A DNA stretch of 34,727 nucleotides from Silene noctiflora (lineage: Eukaryota; Streptophyta; Magnoliopsida; Caryophyllales; Caryophyllaceae), in assembly GCA_009801015.1 (NCBI GenBank), contig VHZZ01000018.1, positions 232,587 to 267,313 on the forward strand, read 5' to 3'. The notes under the pieces are model-generated. The model saw only the letters and a list, made by a program, of their open reading frames with translations. It did not search any database and was not told where the DNA came from. A program made the translations under genes and the position numbers. Shown in pieces: positions 1 through 13,400 of this stretch. Numbering within the stretch: position 1 is the stretch's first letter; every line of letters begins with the position of its first letter.

Positions 1-3000
1 CTGAAAGTTACAAATTTTGACTGTGATAAAGAACTTTCCAATGAAGTATCTGCCGAACCATCTCAATGGCATCACAGGAAGAAAAGAAAGCAGGTATCTG
101 CAAGTGGGCCATTGGTGGAACGTCAGGCTTCATTTTGCTCGGAAGTGAAAGTACGACAAGAGCACCAAGCATCTGTTTCATTGAAAATAGCTGCTGTAGA
201 GGCCTTGGAGGCACTTGTGATTGTGGTATGTTTATTTATTATTTCTAAATGTATATATTTTTCTTTCCAAGGCTTTAGCATTTGCAATAAAAAAAGATGC
301 TATGTCATTCTTAGTATGTTTCTGTTGGCTTGGAGCTTTTTAATGATAAGGATTTTCCATCTTGCTTGTGATCCTCTTTATGGCCACATATGTGTTTCGA
401 AATCTATGTTCGGCGGTGGTTTTGATAGGCTGTGTAGATATATAGAGATGGCAGTATTTGGGATTCATACATTATATGATTAAAAATACTTGCACACTCT
501 TACATGGTAACTTTGCTCACTATTATTTAGTTCCTATAGTTGCAAAATCATAGCTGAAAATCTGAAATAAGTAGTAGAGTATTCCTCCATGATCAACTAG
601 GAAACCCTCTGTGCCATAGGCATGTTGTACTATTTTATTTCTCATGTACAAGTGTTCTTCATTATGTCCATCCACATCATAAATAATAATCCCTCTGTCC
701 ATCATTAGATGGGTTATTGATTATACCAGAAGATTTTAACTTTGACTAGAAAGATTTTTCAAACTTTGCAAAAATGTAAAAGGCTGACATTATGAAAGCA
801 CATTTAATACTGAAAACTGTAAAGAATGAAAATAGCATAATATTTGGTCGACATTTTCATCAATATCATTGGGGTCCCGCTTCTATTTCTTGTTAAAGAT
901 TTAGAGATGGAGTAATAATCAGTGTGGACCTTGTATTTTCCATGAAACTGATATAAAGTTTAGACAGACAATAATGTTGATAATTCAGATTTTTCGGCAG
1001 AATGCTTCATTGATATGTCCTTTCCCTCCCTTTTTATTCATTAGGGATTAGGGAAGTAGGTGACAGTGGTAGGATTTAAACTGTTTCTGAAAGAATTTTC
1101 GAGGGGTTCAACCTGGAACCAACATTTCTACTGTCTACATATCATGTGCGTATAATATTACCGTTCATGGATAAATAAGTGCTTAAAATTAATTTGTATT
1201 GTTTTACCATCATTGAGTGTCCAAGTGTGTGATATCTGTTCTCTTGTGAAGGAATGCTTGCTAAGCTTTGGTCATTTTTGTCTGGTGTTCCTATTCCGGG
1301 TTGGGAAGGGGTTGTATTGCTTTTATATCGGGATTATACTGTACAAATGTAAAAAAGTTCAAAAGAATTGGGATTCAAGTATTATGGAGGTGTCTTTTTG
1401 GTTGAGAAGGTAGCAGTGGATATCCCTACTAGGTGTTATGTCGGACTTGCAGATTAGCTACTCTAGGTGTCTTACTCTAGATTAAGCATTCAAAAGAAAT
1501 ATATGGTTCTTTTGGAAACATTCATTAATGGCTATCCTTTGGTTGAACAAAATTGTCCACATCACTCACACTTCCTTATGGGCTAATTATTTTGTAACAT
1601 AATTGGGTACATGGTTATTTAATATGGGCCGCGACACCGAAGTGGTATCGAGTTATCACTATTTCAAACGTTAGTGTGACCCCATTTTGAGGCGGATTGG
1701 CGGCAATTATACTGGAATTACTGAGAGCTGGCCGCGACATTTGATTATGGGGACACTCTCAAACAGAGATTTAATGCCATAATTTGTGAGAATGTCCTAA
1801 ACTTGAAATGTTTGGAGCAAGATTTAGTTCTGGTAACACAAGAAGCATCAGTTGATTCCTATTATAGCTACCTAACCTGCAGTATTTGATGTGTCTCTCC
1901 AGGGGGGTGCTTTGAGGTCGGACTGCTGGCGGAGTGATATTGATCATCTTTTGATGGAAGTTGCGACAAATGCTTGTAAAGGATTCGGGAACCTTGTTGG
2001 CAAGCCTAGCCCGCTGAGAGGGCCTGGAAGAGCTTCAGAGGATGTCCAGCTTGTGGCACTGCGTGCACTCTTGGCTTCCCTCCTTTCTCCAGCCAGTGTT
2101 CGACCACCTTACCTTGCTCAGGGTCTTGATCTTTTTCTCAAAGGTAACTTAGCTGTGGAAAAGTTGTTCAGATCTCTGATTTTCGTATCATTTATCGTAA
2201 TGATTCAAAGCATCTCACTAGTGATTTTGGGATTGTCAATATGGATTTAACAATTCCATCATATTAAATGTTCTGCATTGCTTGAGATATATCGTGTTAG
2301 AGGGACTCTTTTGCTTAAGAAAATCTGTTTACTATTAATGCACTATTCTTAATTTGTTAATTAAGCTTTTTTGGTTTTCGTTTCAAATGGAGCTGAAGAC
2401 TCGATATTCTTTAATCTAGAATACCAAAGAAAAAAGTAAATTGGCTCACTAATGTTGCCGCATTTCGTTTGGGTATGAATGTAGCAGCAGCCAGCCAGCC
2501 ATAAGGCTGCATATCTGACTACTTCCCTTACCTCGCCCATTTGCTCGGGGGCTATATTGTATTCTTAATAAGACTGCTGACAGATTTCGTAGCAAGATTT
2601 CGCAGTATTCTAATTTCTTAAGAAAATTAAAACCAGTATATAATGTTTTGGGATTAACTATAAGTTACTCCTTAATATTTATTATTTAATTTTGTATAAT
2701 AGGTAAGCAAAATGGTGGAGCTAAGGTTGCTGAATTTTGTGCCCAAGCCCTTCTAGCCTTGGAAGTGCTTATATATCCAAGGGCGCTTCCTCTTGTAGAC
2801 GTACCCTCGCAAACAGGGAATAGCTTCTCTTCTGGTGGCTCAAATTACAGGCCAACTCCTCGGGATAGTAAATTTCATGGAGTGTATCCAGATGTTTATG
2901 ACGTTCTGGATTATGCCAACATGGAAGATGGTTTCGCATCTGAAGCCCTAGACATCTCCCAACCCCGAGAGCCAAATGTCTCAGACGGTTTGTCGGACAA

Positions 3001-3322
3001 GGGCGCACCATCGAGCATTGACAATAAAATAGATGGACATAAGGATCTAGTCATGCTAGATGTGCCACATTGTGCAGAACACGTCCAGACGCTGTCTGGC
3101 AATGTTCCTCTTCGTGTTGACACTCATGTGGTGCCGGCGTATCCCTCGTCTGATAATGTGGCACTAGGAAATGATGCACCAGAACTAAGGTCTGAGGTTG
3201 CAAAGGCCGTTACCTTTAATACTTCCGAGGGTTCGCAAAAACGTAAATTAGACGACGATGGCGAATCATCTGATTCGTTCCCTGATATCGTTGATGCAGA
3301 TCCAGATACAGATTCGGATTGA
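1..3322 (+). CDS. PELP1: PELP1/Rix1-type ribosome biogenesis protein, 3' part of gene (5' end outside window)
   Basis: Three exons can be joined in one frame: 1-225, 1903-2143 and 2703-3322, ending in TGA. Introns are GT-AG, the first phase 0 and the second phase 1. They give the last 361 residues. The first exon carries a basic HHRKKRKQ patch, a likely nuclear signal, and the segment SLKIAAVEALEALVIV, which continues into GGALRSDCWRSDIDHLL across the first junction. Helical repeat-like text follows (VQLVALRALLASLLSP, then VAEFCAQALLALEVLIYPR). The tail is long, polar and acidic, with KRKLDDD and an Asp-rich end (DADPDTDSD). This order matches plant homologues of PELP1, the scaffold of the Rix1 complex that acts in pre-60S maturation in the nucleolus and nucleoplasm. 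Family assignment rests on recalled similarity to the Arabidopsis homologue. Intron 226-1902 is AT-rich with nothing recognisable. The gene converges with the ARABIDILLO gene downstream. Confidence 0.82.
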
Positions 3323-3408
3323 GTAGATGGTTTTAATAGAGCGACTCCTTGTACCGAACAATGTATTTATTTTCTGCAAAAATTTTGACTATTTCTCAAC
3401 ATTTTATT

Positions 3409-3910
3409 AGTTTTTGTCAAAAACTACCTAGTATTTACCTCATTTTCATAAATACTACCTAAATTTTTTAATTTTGCTAAAAATTACCTAATATTTTATA
3501 CCTTTTGTCGAACACTACCAAATTGAAATTAATGATTAAATTCGACAATCTTTTTGCTAAATTAACTAAATTTCCGACAAATAAATCAAAATGCCAATCA
3601 AATTAGTCATTATTTTGTCCAAATTAGTCATAATCTCAACCAAACTAGTCAAAATTGTAGTAAAAAATTGAAGTAACTAAGTTAGTAGCTAATCAAAACA
3701 GTTGGCAGTGGTTAAGTATACTAAATGGTGTATGTAATATGCCAAAAAATAATGTTTTGGAGTTAGAATTTTGTCTAATTTGATCGGNAATTTCAATTTG
3801 GTAGTGTTCGACAAAAGTTAAAAAAATTAGGTAGTTTCTCGCAAAATTAAAAACTTTAGGTAATATTTATGAAAATGATAAATATTAGGTAGTTTTTGAC
3901 AAAAAAAACT
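3409..3910. mobile_element. Foldback MITE with ~130 bp inverted ends, probably Mutator-derived
   Basis: The left end (AGTTTTTGTCAAAAACTACC) is repeated inverted at the right end, and the match continues imperfectly for about 130 bp on each side, up to a shared AACACTACCAAATTGAAATT. The element is flanked by a perfect 10 bp direct repeat, ACATTTTATT, at 3399-3408 and 3911-3920. Long inverted ends with a 9-11 bp target duplication are typical of Mutator-type elements. The interior is AT-rich and has no transposase. It lies 87 bp after the stop codon of the PELP1-like gene, so it may be within that gene's 3' untranslated region. One ambiguous base is at 3788. Confidence 0.85.
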
Positions 3911-3920
3911 CACATTTTAT

Positions 3921-4450
3921 TTATTAATTCTCATTACATCTATAGATATCGGAACAAAGTACCCGGTGCTCGGTTCTATATATAGTTTGCCAAAGCACAC
4001 AAACTCGGTAATAAAGATTCCACAGGATTTATACCAAATGAATAGTTTACAGAGATGGGGCAAATGCGCCCTTGTTATTCTTCATCGTCATCAACTCTCT
4101 CCCATGACGGGGTCTCAACAACAAAAACATGATACTATTGTCACAATGAATAATAATACATGACCAGCAACTCGGACGAATGGAAAATGGTGGCGCTTCA
4201 ACTTTGACGGACTTGCTTTGCTGGAATAAGGGCTCAGGCAGGCCTATTACAACACACATTGAGAACTTTGTTCGGGATGTGAAAGGTAAAATTACAGGTT
4301 TCACAATGTTACAGGTTTTTCTTCTGGACACTTCTCTTATGCAACATACTGCCAACGATACAACTGTATCGTCTTCTTTGGTTGTTATGATATTAACATG
4401 GAAGTATTAACCGTAGGATAATGGCTGAGGTCCATAGGCTTTGACTATCT
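3921..4450. other. Space between convergent genes, likely 3' UTR of the ARABIDILLO gene
   Basis: No coding exon is supported here. Short open frames on both strands have no family resemblance. The part next to 4451 follows the ARABIDILLO stop codon on the minus strand and probably includes its 3' untranslated region. I cannot place the polyadenylation site. Confidence 0.5.
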
Positions 4451-7400
4451 TTAAAGCGAAACTTCTATTTTATGATGCTCAAGGTTGCGAAGAACTATTC
4501 TTGCAAATATTTTGGCTTCAAGTGGAGCAGTTGCTGCTGCGGCTGCAGCACGGAGAACCCGTGCAGCTCCTGCATTCTGCAGGAGATTTGCATGGTGTAG
4601 AGCGTGACGGCCACCCGGGATAGTGAACTGCATAGTCAGAGACCCGCGCTTTTATACATAGGCAATGAAAGACTGAACTGATGTCCAAACTGTAAGAAAT
4701 TAGTTACTCATGGGACTAATTAAACACCCATAAGGTAGTAACTCTAGTCACCATACAAGTATGAGTGCACTTGAGCCCCTACAGAGTACCACGGGTCCTT
4801 GAGTGCATGTTGACCCACTTGTGGACACCATAGAAAATTTTCCAAGAGATTACGGACCCTAAGACTGCTCTCTAAACAGACTGTTTGTGAGTAGTAATAT
4901 CCATCCTTCAGATGTCTCATTAGTTCTTTAAATCTCAACCAATAATCCTGAATATCTACAGTAACCTAGTCTATTGCACATGTAAGCACACAGCATATAC
5001 AGAACAATGTCACACAAATGTCGCTAATATTTCAGGACTTCAAGTCACTCGACAAGAAATGAGGTTGCTCTCCTACTACAAGTCTACAACTTAATACAGA
5101 GTATTTAATAGGCTTAAGAACCGGGTAATTATCAATAGTCAGCCAAAAATAATCTAAAACGATAAATCAAGTAGGTCATGTTAGTTTTGTTGGACTCCCA
5201 AAGATCACTGATCATATATACACAAAGGGAGAAAGAATCAAGGTTGAAAGCAGTCAAGCTAAGTTGATCCCAAGAACATTGCTATATTCAAATTGATTAA
5301 AAGATATAACTGCCTATATGAGGAGCATTAGCGATTTAGCAAGCTCTCCTTCGATATTGGAACATATGTTTCTAAAGATACTCGGAGAAAAAAGTAGTAA
5401 TGGCTCACCTGGAGAAGTGCAAATGCAGCACAGGCCTTTAGTGTGGGAGAATGGTTACGTAGCATGGCTACAAACCTCCCAATTTCAGCTCCACTGTCAA
5501 AGGGCAACCATCAATGACATAAGATTCATAGAAATAAAACAAATAGTGTGAAAGCTTCCTGAAATAAATACTAGAATAATTTGACAAAAGCAACATTTTT
5601 ATGGCTCCGTTGCTGATGCTAACTCCAACAAAAGCTAGTGTAGTAAAGGTTGCCTTCTGCCATATTATTTCCAATACGTGAAGGACTGTTTTTATAATAG
5701 GGAGTAGCTGATATGTGCTCGTTAAAGCAAAAATTTGACTGATAGACCAATACTTTAAATGATACTGCTGATCCTAAAGACCTAAACTGATATATAACCA
5801 ACACAAACCCATAATAGACCAATATGACAGTGAAAAAAGAAAAGTCGCAATAACCCACACTCTAGTCCACATGTAACATAGTCATTCCGTTAACTGATAC
5901 TGAAATTCATAAATCTATGTCTCAAATAGCAAACCGAAATTTTGATCAGAGCATAACGCTAGAAATACTAGAGAACTATAGCATACACAGCCACAATCAT
6001 TGTCGTTGTTTCCTATGTAATGTGAGGAATTAAATTTCCTATTCTTATCTTTCATAAAAGAAGCATACACATAACAGTTTTTAATGTCTTGCAGTTAAAG
6101 ATACTAGAGCACCAACAATGTCTGATCTTGTTGCAGAGACTAATGCAACATTTCTCTGACCAACTAAGGGAGAGAAAAAAGATAGATTATCTTCTCAAGT
6201 AAATCAACCAAAATATTAACAAAAAATTATGTAAGCTAATAAACATATGTGCCTGACATTGCTATAATTGTATTATGGTCTTTGGTCTTAAAAGACGAAC
6301 AGCACCAAAATTTCACGGCTTAGACCTTCTTTGAAATTGGGAGGGGGGAATGAGGCCATGAGCTAAGAAGACACTTGTGAATTTATCTATTTACATCTCC
6401 ACAGTCCACACTCAAACCAAGGGGAGGAGGATGGCAGTTCCCATTCCACATAGATATTACACAAGCAAATAAAGGCACCGTGAATAAGTAAAGTATTATA
6501 AATTGTCTTTCTATTAAAGGAAGATGAGATGGTACCCAATTCTTTTATTTTATGTCACTAAATCTCTATACATACCTGCATCTCAGATGCCCAGCTTCCT
6601 GTATCCGAGCTGCTTCAGTAACTTGTGTTAGTGCAGCAGGAACAGAAGATGCTGCTGCTGCAGCAAATGCTTGTGGATCGGAAAAAGTGAGCACAAAAGC
6701 TTCAATATGTCTCAAAGCCAGTCTTCTTGCCCCATTCAAGCTTATGCATTTTGACGTGCTCTCCGAAGAACTTCCCACAACTTCATCTATCCTGCACGAG
6801 TTTACAAAACAAATTCTGGTTAATAAAAAAAGTTAAAACTAACATCTAACATCACCAAACACGGGAAACCGATGGTATGGTGAACCCTTCTCTAATTCAT
6901 ACAGGGAGGCTGTTTAAAAATAACCCAAAATGGAAACTGCACCAATAGTTGCATCAAATGGCTGCTACTTCATGAGAAAAGAAGCGTAGCCATTTTAGTG
7001 AGTCGTTTTACACTATTCCATGGGAATTTGGAACCAAAGAATGCGGATGTTTTGGCTCCATAAATAATAAAAAGAATTTAATTTGGAACAAGGTGGTAGA
7101 GACGAGTAGAAGTTTAGGTTATGTAAGGGCACATGTGCCAAAATACTAGATAGGCACTTTTCAGAATTTTACCTTCCATCAAACATGTATGCCAACGCCA
7201 ATGCAGCCATGAATCTCGCCATCTTCGAGACTGAAGTGGAACAAAGATGAACAAGGGCAGGAACCCCGTCTCCTTCCACTATACGCAAAGCATTACCTGG
7301 GTTGAAAGCGAGGTTCCAAAGAGCTCCAGCAGCTGTCTCATGAACATCCTGGAAACCAGCGGCAGATCAGACCTTAGCCGACTCAAACATCATATGTATG

Positions 7401-10400
7401 GCATGTTCTACAAGAATATACTGAAACTGGACTTTTTTCCTTTCAGGTAAGATACTCGCAATTGTTTCAATCATGGACTCTCACACCTTTGCATATTCTA
7501 AAAGTAAAGCAAAGGCGTAGAAGAAATATAACACGTGGTTCTTTTTGTTGTAATATAGTTGGGTACCAACTTCAAATCCATAACTATATCGAACTAGAGG
7601 TCCATAATAAAGATATATTAAGTCAGATGAAGCTATATCATAAGAACATATAATGGCATATGACAAACTCACTTCTGTCTCAGAACACGCTAATGCAATA
7701 AGAGGTGCAACACCTCCCTCCCGTCCAATAGCAATACTGTAAGAGAGAATAATAGCATGTTAATAAAAGCTCATTCAATAGCCATAAGTGTCTGCACAGA
7801 CCAATGTAGAGGCCTTTGCAGAGCTGTGCTCGGCTCTACGACAAAGATTATTCAGCATCACTTACAAAGTTACAAGAAATTATAAATAACCTTTTGCTTT
7901 TAAATTCTATTATTGCATAAATTCTACTTTTTATTAGGATTTTATCGTGATCTGAATTCAACTAAAACGATGTCATGCAGCCAGTATCGATTCCATAGGT
8001 TACAAGCTACAACTTACAAGATAAGTAACCACAGGAAATAAAGAAAGATTAACAAGACTTTTGTACAAAACAAATGTTTAAATTACCATATGAAGTGAAC
8101 CTTTTTTTGGTGTTACTGGAGTCACAAGGGGAATTTTGATGCCGACGGGTTTCTAACCCGTGTTGTGAGTACCACCACTCACTAATTTTACAAGCTAAGA
8201 TAGTTGCAAATACAGTTGTAAAGTTGCAGACAAATTTTTATTTTAAAGTTATACACAAAAACTGCTCGAACAAATTCTCTTTCTAAGCACAAGTCAAAAA
8301 CACTAAAAAGCATACCTCAATTACAAAATGAACCACGTCCTTTTGAATGTAAAACGTTAATCAAATGAACAATCACACCTAGATGAATTCTTGCAACTAC
8401 AAAATAGTGTACCAAGCTCTCAATTTACCTATTGGCTTCCGAAACTGACAAGCCCCATAACGCACCAGCAGCCCTTTCCTGAAGACCTGGAGAAGCATTG
8501 GTGCAAGACTGTGCAAGAGCAACCTAAACACAATAACGCACGAGAATGAGTAACACCACAAACATGAGCCACAGTTATTCAGAGCTAGATATCATGGAAA
8601 ATCAATTACCCCGTACATTGTCATGAGCAACACATACTTATTGATACATTTCTTATAAGAGAGCACTAAATATGTTGCCAACAACTTTAGTTACACAAAA
8701 TACAAGGAGAAAAACAGATTTTTTTTTTTAAATAATGCTCTAACCAAAGTAATTAGCGGTTTAGGGCTCATTTCAAACTATTTTCCCCCAATGGGTCCAT
8801 GTCATCACTATTCTCTCACTCTTTTTTTTTTTTTTGTTTTTTTTGCAAATATCAGGTAAAGTGGCTACTTTATACTTTTTTGGGCAAGTCGGTACTCCAA
8901 GTTGCGAATTTACTCCATAGGATATTGCTCTCAACAACCAATAGATACTGGAAGTGAGAGCTGACAGGGTAAAGTCGTTACTTCAAGTAGCAAATTAGGG
9001 TAAATCACCACTGGAAACACGGAGTTTACCCTGTTGGGCACAACTGCTACTGGTTGTTGGGGATACCCAAAGGGATGAAATCGCTACTTGGAGTAGCAAA
9101 TCATTCTAAAACACTACTCAAGTAGCGAATTCCTTTGTATAATCTGCACCAAAATGATCTAAACACCACCACACCAACATTCACAATCTAAACTAGAACG
9201 CCTGCAACAAATTAAATATTCACAACACAACAACACCGACATTTGCAAGGTTGCAAACAACATGGAAAACCAAGATTCACATGGTTTGCAATTGAAAATC
9301 ATAAAACAAGCGAATATAGACTCAAAGAATTACAAACAAGTATTTGAATTACAAATTCATAGAACTAAAGTGATTCCAAATTCATAGATTACTCTTCCAA
9401 ATAACGTACACGACCCTTAATGAGTGTATCTTTGCAGTGCTTCATCCTCTTCTACATGGGTTGTTCTTTCTTCGAAAGTTATATCGGAGAGCCATTAATT
9501 AATTTTCGACCTCTTGTTGTTGGAGAAGATGCTCGTGTCTAGTATTTTTTGGACTTTTGGAGAGATTGAAGAGACATTGATTGCATCTCTTATAACATCC
9601 TAATGTGAGCTATGAGGATGTCATCCAGAAGTTTGTCAGGAATGTTAAAAAAGGGGTTGTAGTTGTACACATTTGCTTAGGTCTGCCAAATATGTTGACA
9701 ATAAACCAATTATTACTCTAGCAAATGAAATACAATACCCCTCGGCAGGAACACAGTGAAAAATTGTGCGATATGAACCAAAGTATTCCCCACATGAATA
9801 CAAAGGGCCGAGGTACTGTTTGAGACGATCGAACGTAATCGATATACAGGCATTAGATGACAACATGGGGTAATGGAGGCCACTTGTTCATGTTCTCTTT
9901 GAAAGATTCAATGTATGACTACAACTACCCACGCTTATGTGACGATGGCCTTGTCTAATCATCACTTTATAAATTCCTTCTTGAATACCGTAGCATGTCA
10001 CCTCGTGGCGCGTGGCAATTTCATCATTCATCTCTAGCTTTACTGATTTTCTCCCCTCATTTTAAACCACTAGACACCCAGCTTTTTTGCGTTCTCTCTC
10101 CTACCGACAAAATACCTGTTCACTATTGTGAAAGTGGCCTTCACAATTGCTTGAATAAGGGAAAATCTGGCCCCCTTTAAGACCCCATTAAAACATTCAC
10201 ACATATTTATGGTTTTTAAACCATATCATAAGCCACCATTGTGCGCCGAACACCATTTGCTAACAGGAATCTTAATAAACATAGCCTTAGCATGCATGTT
10301 CAGTTCCTCAATATTCTCCATTCCTTCGTCAAATTTTTGAATTTGATTTTTGGAAGCAATTTTTGTAAATGCTTTTCTCAAATCAGTATCTTTGAACATT

Positions 10401-13400
10401 GTGTTGATGTTCGATGCATGGTGCTGGATACAATATCTATGAAAAGCATATTACTCCTCCAAGCTACTTCCCATCACGACCATGGATTTTTAGTATACAA
10501 GGTTGGATGGCACATATACCTTGACGTTGTGTGACTAACCCTCTTATGCAAGCTAAAAACCACCGCCAACTATTGTAATTCTCTTTCTCTAACTATTGCA
10601 AATGACAATGGAAAAAGTTGATCATTCGCATCAACTCCCATGACAATCAATAAAACACCATAATACTTCCCCTAAAGATGAGTTTCATCTATTCTGATAA
10701 TAGGCTTACAATGGGAATCCTTTGATTGAAGGGCCAACTGCCCAAAATACACGATTAAATTGATCAAATTGTTCAATGTTAAGATGAGTAGTCGGCTTAT
10801 TAACAAAATGAACAAAAGTCCCCGGATTTGACTATTTAAGATACTGGAAAGATGCCTCCCAATCACAAATAAAGATCAGCAACCACGCCTTAGCATAAGA
10901 GATCGTGAATTGAATTCTCTCATAATGGCCGCTCTTAGTACACACTTTCAAATCCGCATCCACAAGAGGCTTTATAGCACTGCTAATAGACTCTCGCTTA
11001 AAATTAGGGTGATTTAGAGATGGTTTATGAACAACACAAGATGTTTAGTGAGGGCTTTTAGATGTTACAATAGTGAAAACATCATAGGCCACATTTCTTT
11101 TGGGTGACTCTTTCACAACTAAAAGGGATCAGTTTTCTTCCACATTTGTAGGTGCCGCTATGCCGGTGTGAGATTCTCGATCTGACTGTAAATGAGAAAG
11201 GTGTAGACTGCATTGAGGGTTGACTAATTCCATTTGATGGTTCCAACTCAATGCACAAATCCATCAAGGCCGCTTTCGACTGCCAGCCACTTGCCCATAA
11301 AGCTTTTAAAACCCCGATCATAACTCAACAAACACAATTTGTAACCTCTCACACTTGAAAATTTCATCCTCACATTTAGCTCAAATTTTGTTTATCAACT
11401 TCTAATGCATCATTGATTTCACTCTTAAGCTCACTAAAACTACGTTACTATTAATAAAGGTTTCACAACCACCTTGTATACTACATTCACACCGTCTTCG
11501 ACGACTACATCATTCCACCAGCAAGTTAAGGGGTAATTGTTTACTTCTATTACTATAAGCACACCACTTAAGTAAAGGGATTACTAAAAATTAAGCCACT
11601 AACTCAACCAACTAAATTACAAAAATCAAACCATAATCTACACTATTGAAAATTAGAAACTAAATCAATAATTAAGCTTGTAAAAACTAAAATAACTAGT
11701 ACCTCTGGATTAGGTAGGATGAGAAGGACTTGATTGTGGTGAAGTTGTATGGATTATGTTAGCAAGCAGGGGAAATTTGAGAAAAACAATCAAAGATGTC
11801 GAGTTTTAGGGTTAGAAAAAATTAGGGATTTTTCGGTCTATTTTTGTGTGATTGAGGAGTGAGGTTAGTCACGTGTCTTTTTATATACTCCCTTCGTCCC
11901 GGTCATTTGTTGTCCTATTCCATTTTTGGGTGTCTCAGTCAATTGTTGTCCTTTCTATTTTAGGATTGCAGATGAGCAATTTGATCATTCACATTCAATT
12001 TGGGCTATTTTTGTGTGATTGAGGAGTGAGGTTAGTCACGTGTCTTTTTATACATCCCGGTCATTTGTTGCCCCCCCTCCCCCCCTCTTTCCTTATCTTT
12101 GTGCCAAAACCAAATGACAACAATTGACCGGGACGGAGAGAGTATAAAAGGCTCAAACGCTACTTCAAGTAGCGACTTACCCCCTTCCAAGATATAAAAT
12201 GGTGTTTGTGTTCTCAATTAATTACAGAGATAAGTTAGATAAGTTGGTGACAAAGATAAACTAATAAATCACTAGTTGAAGTAGTGAATTAACCTAAAAC
12301 GTAGGGAGAAAATAGTTTGAAATGAGCCCTAACCGCTGCTTAATTTGGTTTGGAGCATTATTTTAAAAAAATCAGAAAAATAAGCTTAGGAGGCTGTACC
12401 AGTTCCCAAAACTAGGTTTAATCTATGGACATATACACGTGACAAGCAAACCTTGGAGAGGAGACTGAACTGTTGGCTAGGGAAAGAACCATGTAAATGC
12501 CAAGTCTTAGGGTTTATACAATTGGCCATCTATGAGATAAGGCTCATTGTTAGTGCAAGGAGGAATCTGCAATTAACCCTGCCTGCCTCTTCCAGTAATA
12601 TACTTTTAAGATATCACTCAGCAGGCTCATAGTAGTTACCGCAAATACTAATAATTTTATCCTATGTTCTGATCATGATCATCAAGAAGTTTATTCAGAA
12701 GTATTTCAATGAAATCACCAAAAAGACGGTGAAACAGTGATCCACCACAAAAATTGAACCCTCACAAATAAGTTGAAACTTGAAACATGACTTGGCATAT
12801 GCAAACAAATTCTAAATGCAGAATCAACCACGAAAATTGACATCTTAAATGGATCATTCGACAGACTAAAAAGAAATAATTTCACTATGTATAGGTCACA
12901 TTGTCGCATATATGTAGTTCACACAGGAGTCATGCCAAGAAAACTAAAGGTATATAAGATCAAACGGGGACTGATCTTTCAATTCTACTCAAATTTTATA
13001 TCAACTACCTTCAACAATGATGAAATCTAATCTTCCAGAATCATATTCATATCCAACAAATAACAGCAAATGCAAATCAGGGACTAGGGATACTCTGGGA
13101 AAGTGACATACCAATGCCTCAACACCCCCAGCTAATGCCATTGCTTCTCGATTACGGTCATCAAACGACAAATTCCACAATGCACCAGCAGCCTCCTGCC
13201 TGTTGAAAGTTGAAAAGAAAATTATCAAACAAAAATCCTGAAATCAAATTCACTGTCAAACATGAAACAATGAGAAAATATCAGGCCCAAACTCCTTTAA
13301 AGTCAAGGTCTCAAAGCTACATTGTCACAAGCTAGAGAGTCTTCTTCATCCAGCAATGTGAAAAGTCACAGTATCAGGCATTGTCCAAAGTGTTTTTGTT

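Larger units (their letters stand above)
8717..12373 (-). mobile_element. Mutator-like element (MULE), decayed, inside ARABIDILLO intron 6
   Basis: The ends form inverted repeats of about 70 bp: 8717-8786 and 12304-12373 share GATTTTTT, AATAATGCTC and the perfect GGGCTCATTTCAAACTATTT core. Nine-base flanks read AGAAAAACA at 8708-8716 and AGAAAAATA at 12374-12382, one mismatch, which is the target duplication length expected of Mutator elements. A degraded MURA-type transposase lies inside on the minus strand. The element thus has the same orientation as the host gene and accounts for most of the 4.6 kb intron. It is broken by stops and frameshifts and holds a Stowaway insertion, so it is not autonomous now. 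Confidence 0.9.

Noticed and set aside
4180..4410. 76-residue plus-strand open frame between the convergent genes
   Set aside because: It shows no family resemblance and lies in what is probably the ARABIDILLO 3' untranslated region.
8139..8160. ACGGGTTTCTAACCCGT hairpin in ARABIDILLO intron 7
   Set aside because: It is a very short isolated stem with no associated element ends, so chance is likely.
10241..10534. Plus-strand 97-residue open frame in the MULE
   Set aside because: The minus strand in the same place carries the transposase remnant. The plus frame matches nothing I know.
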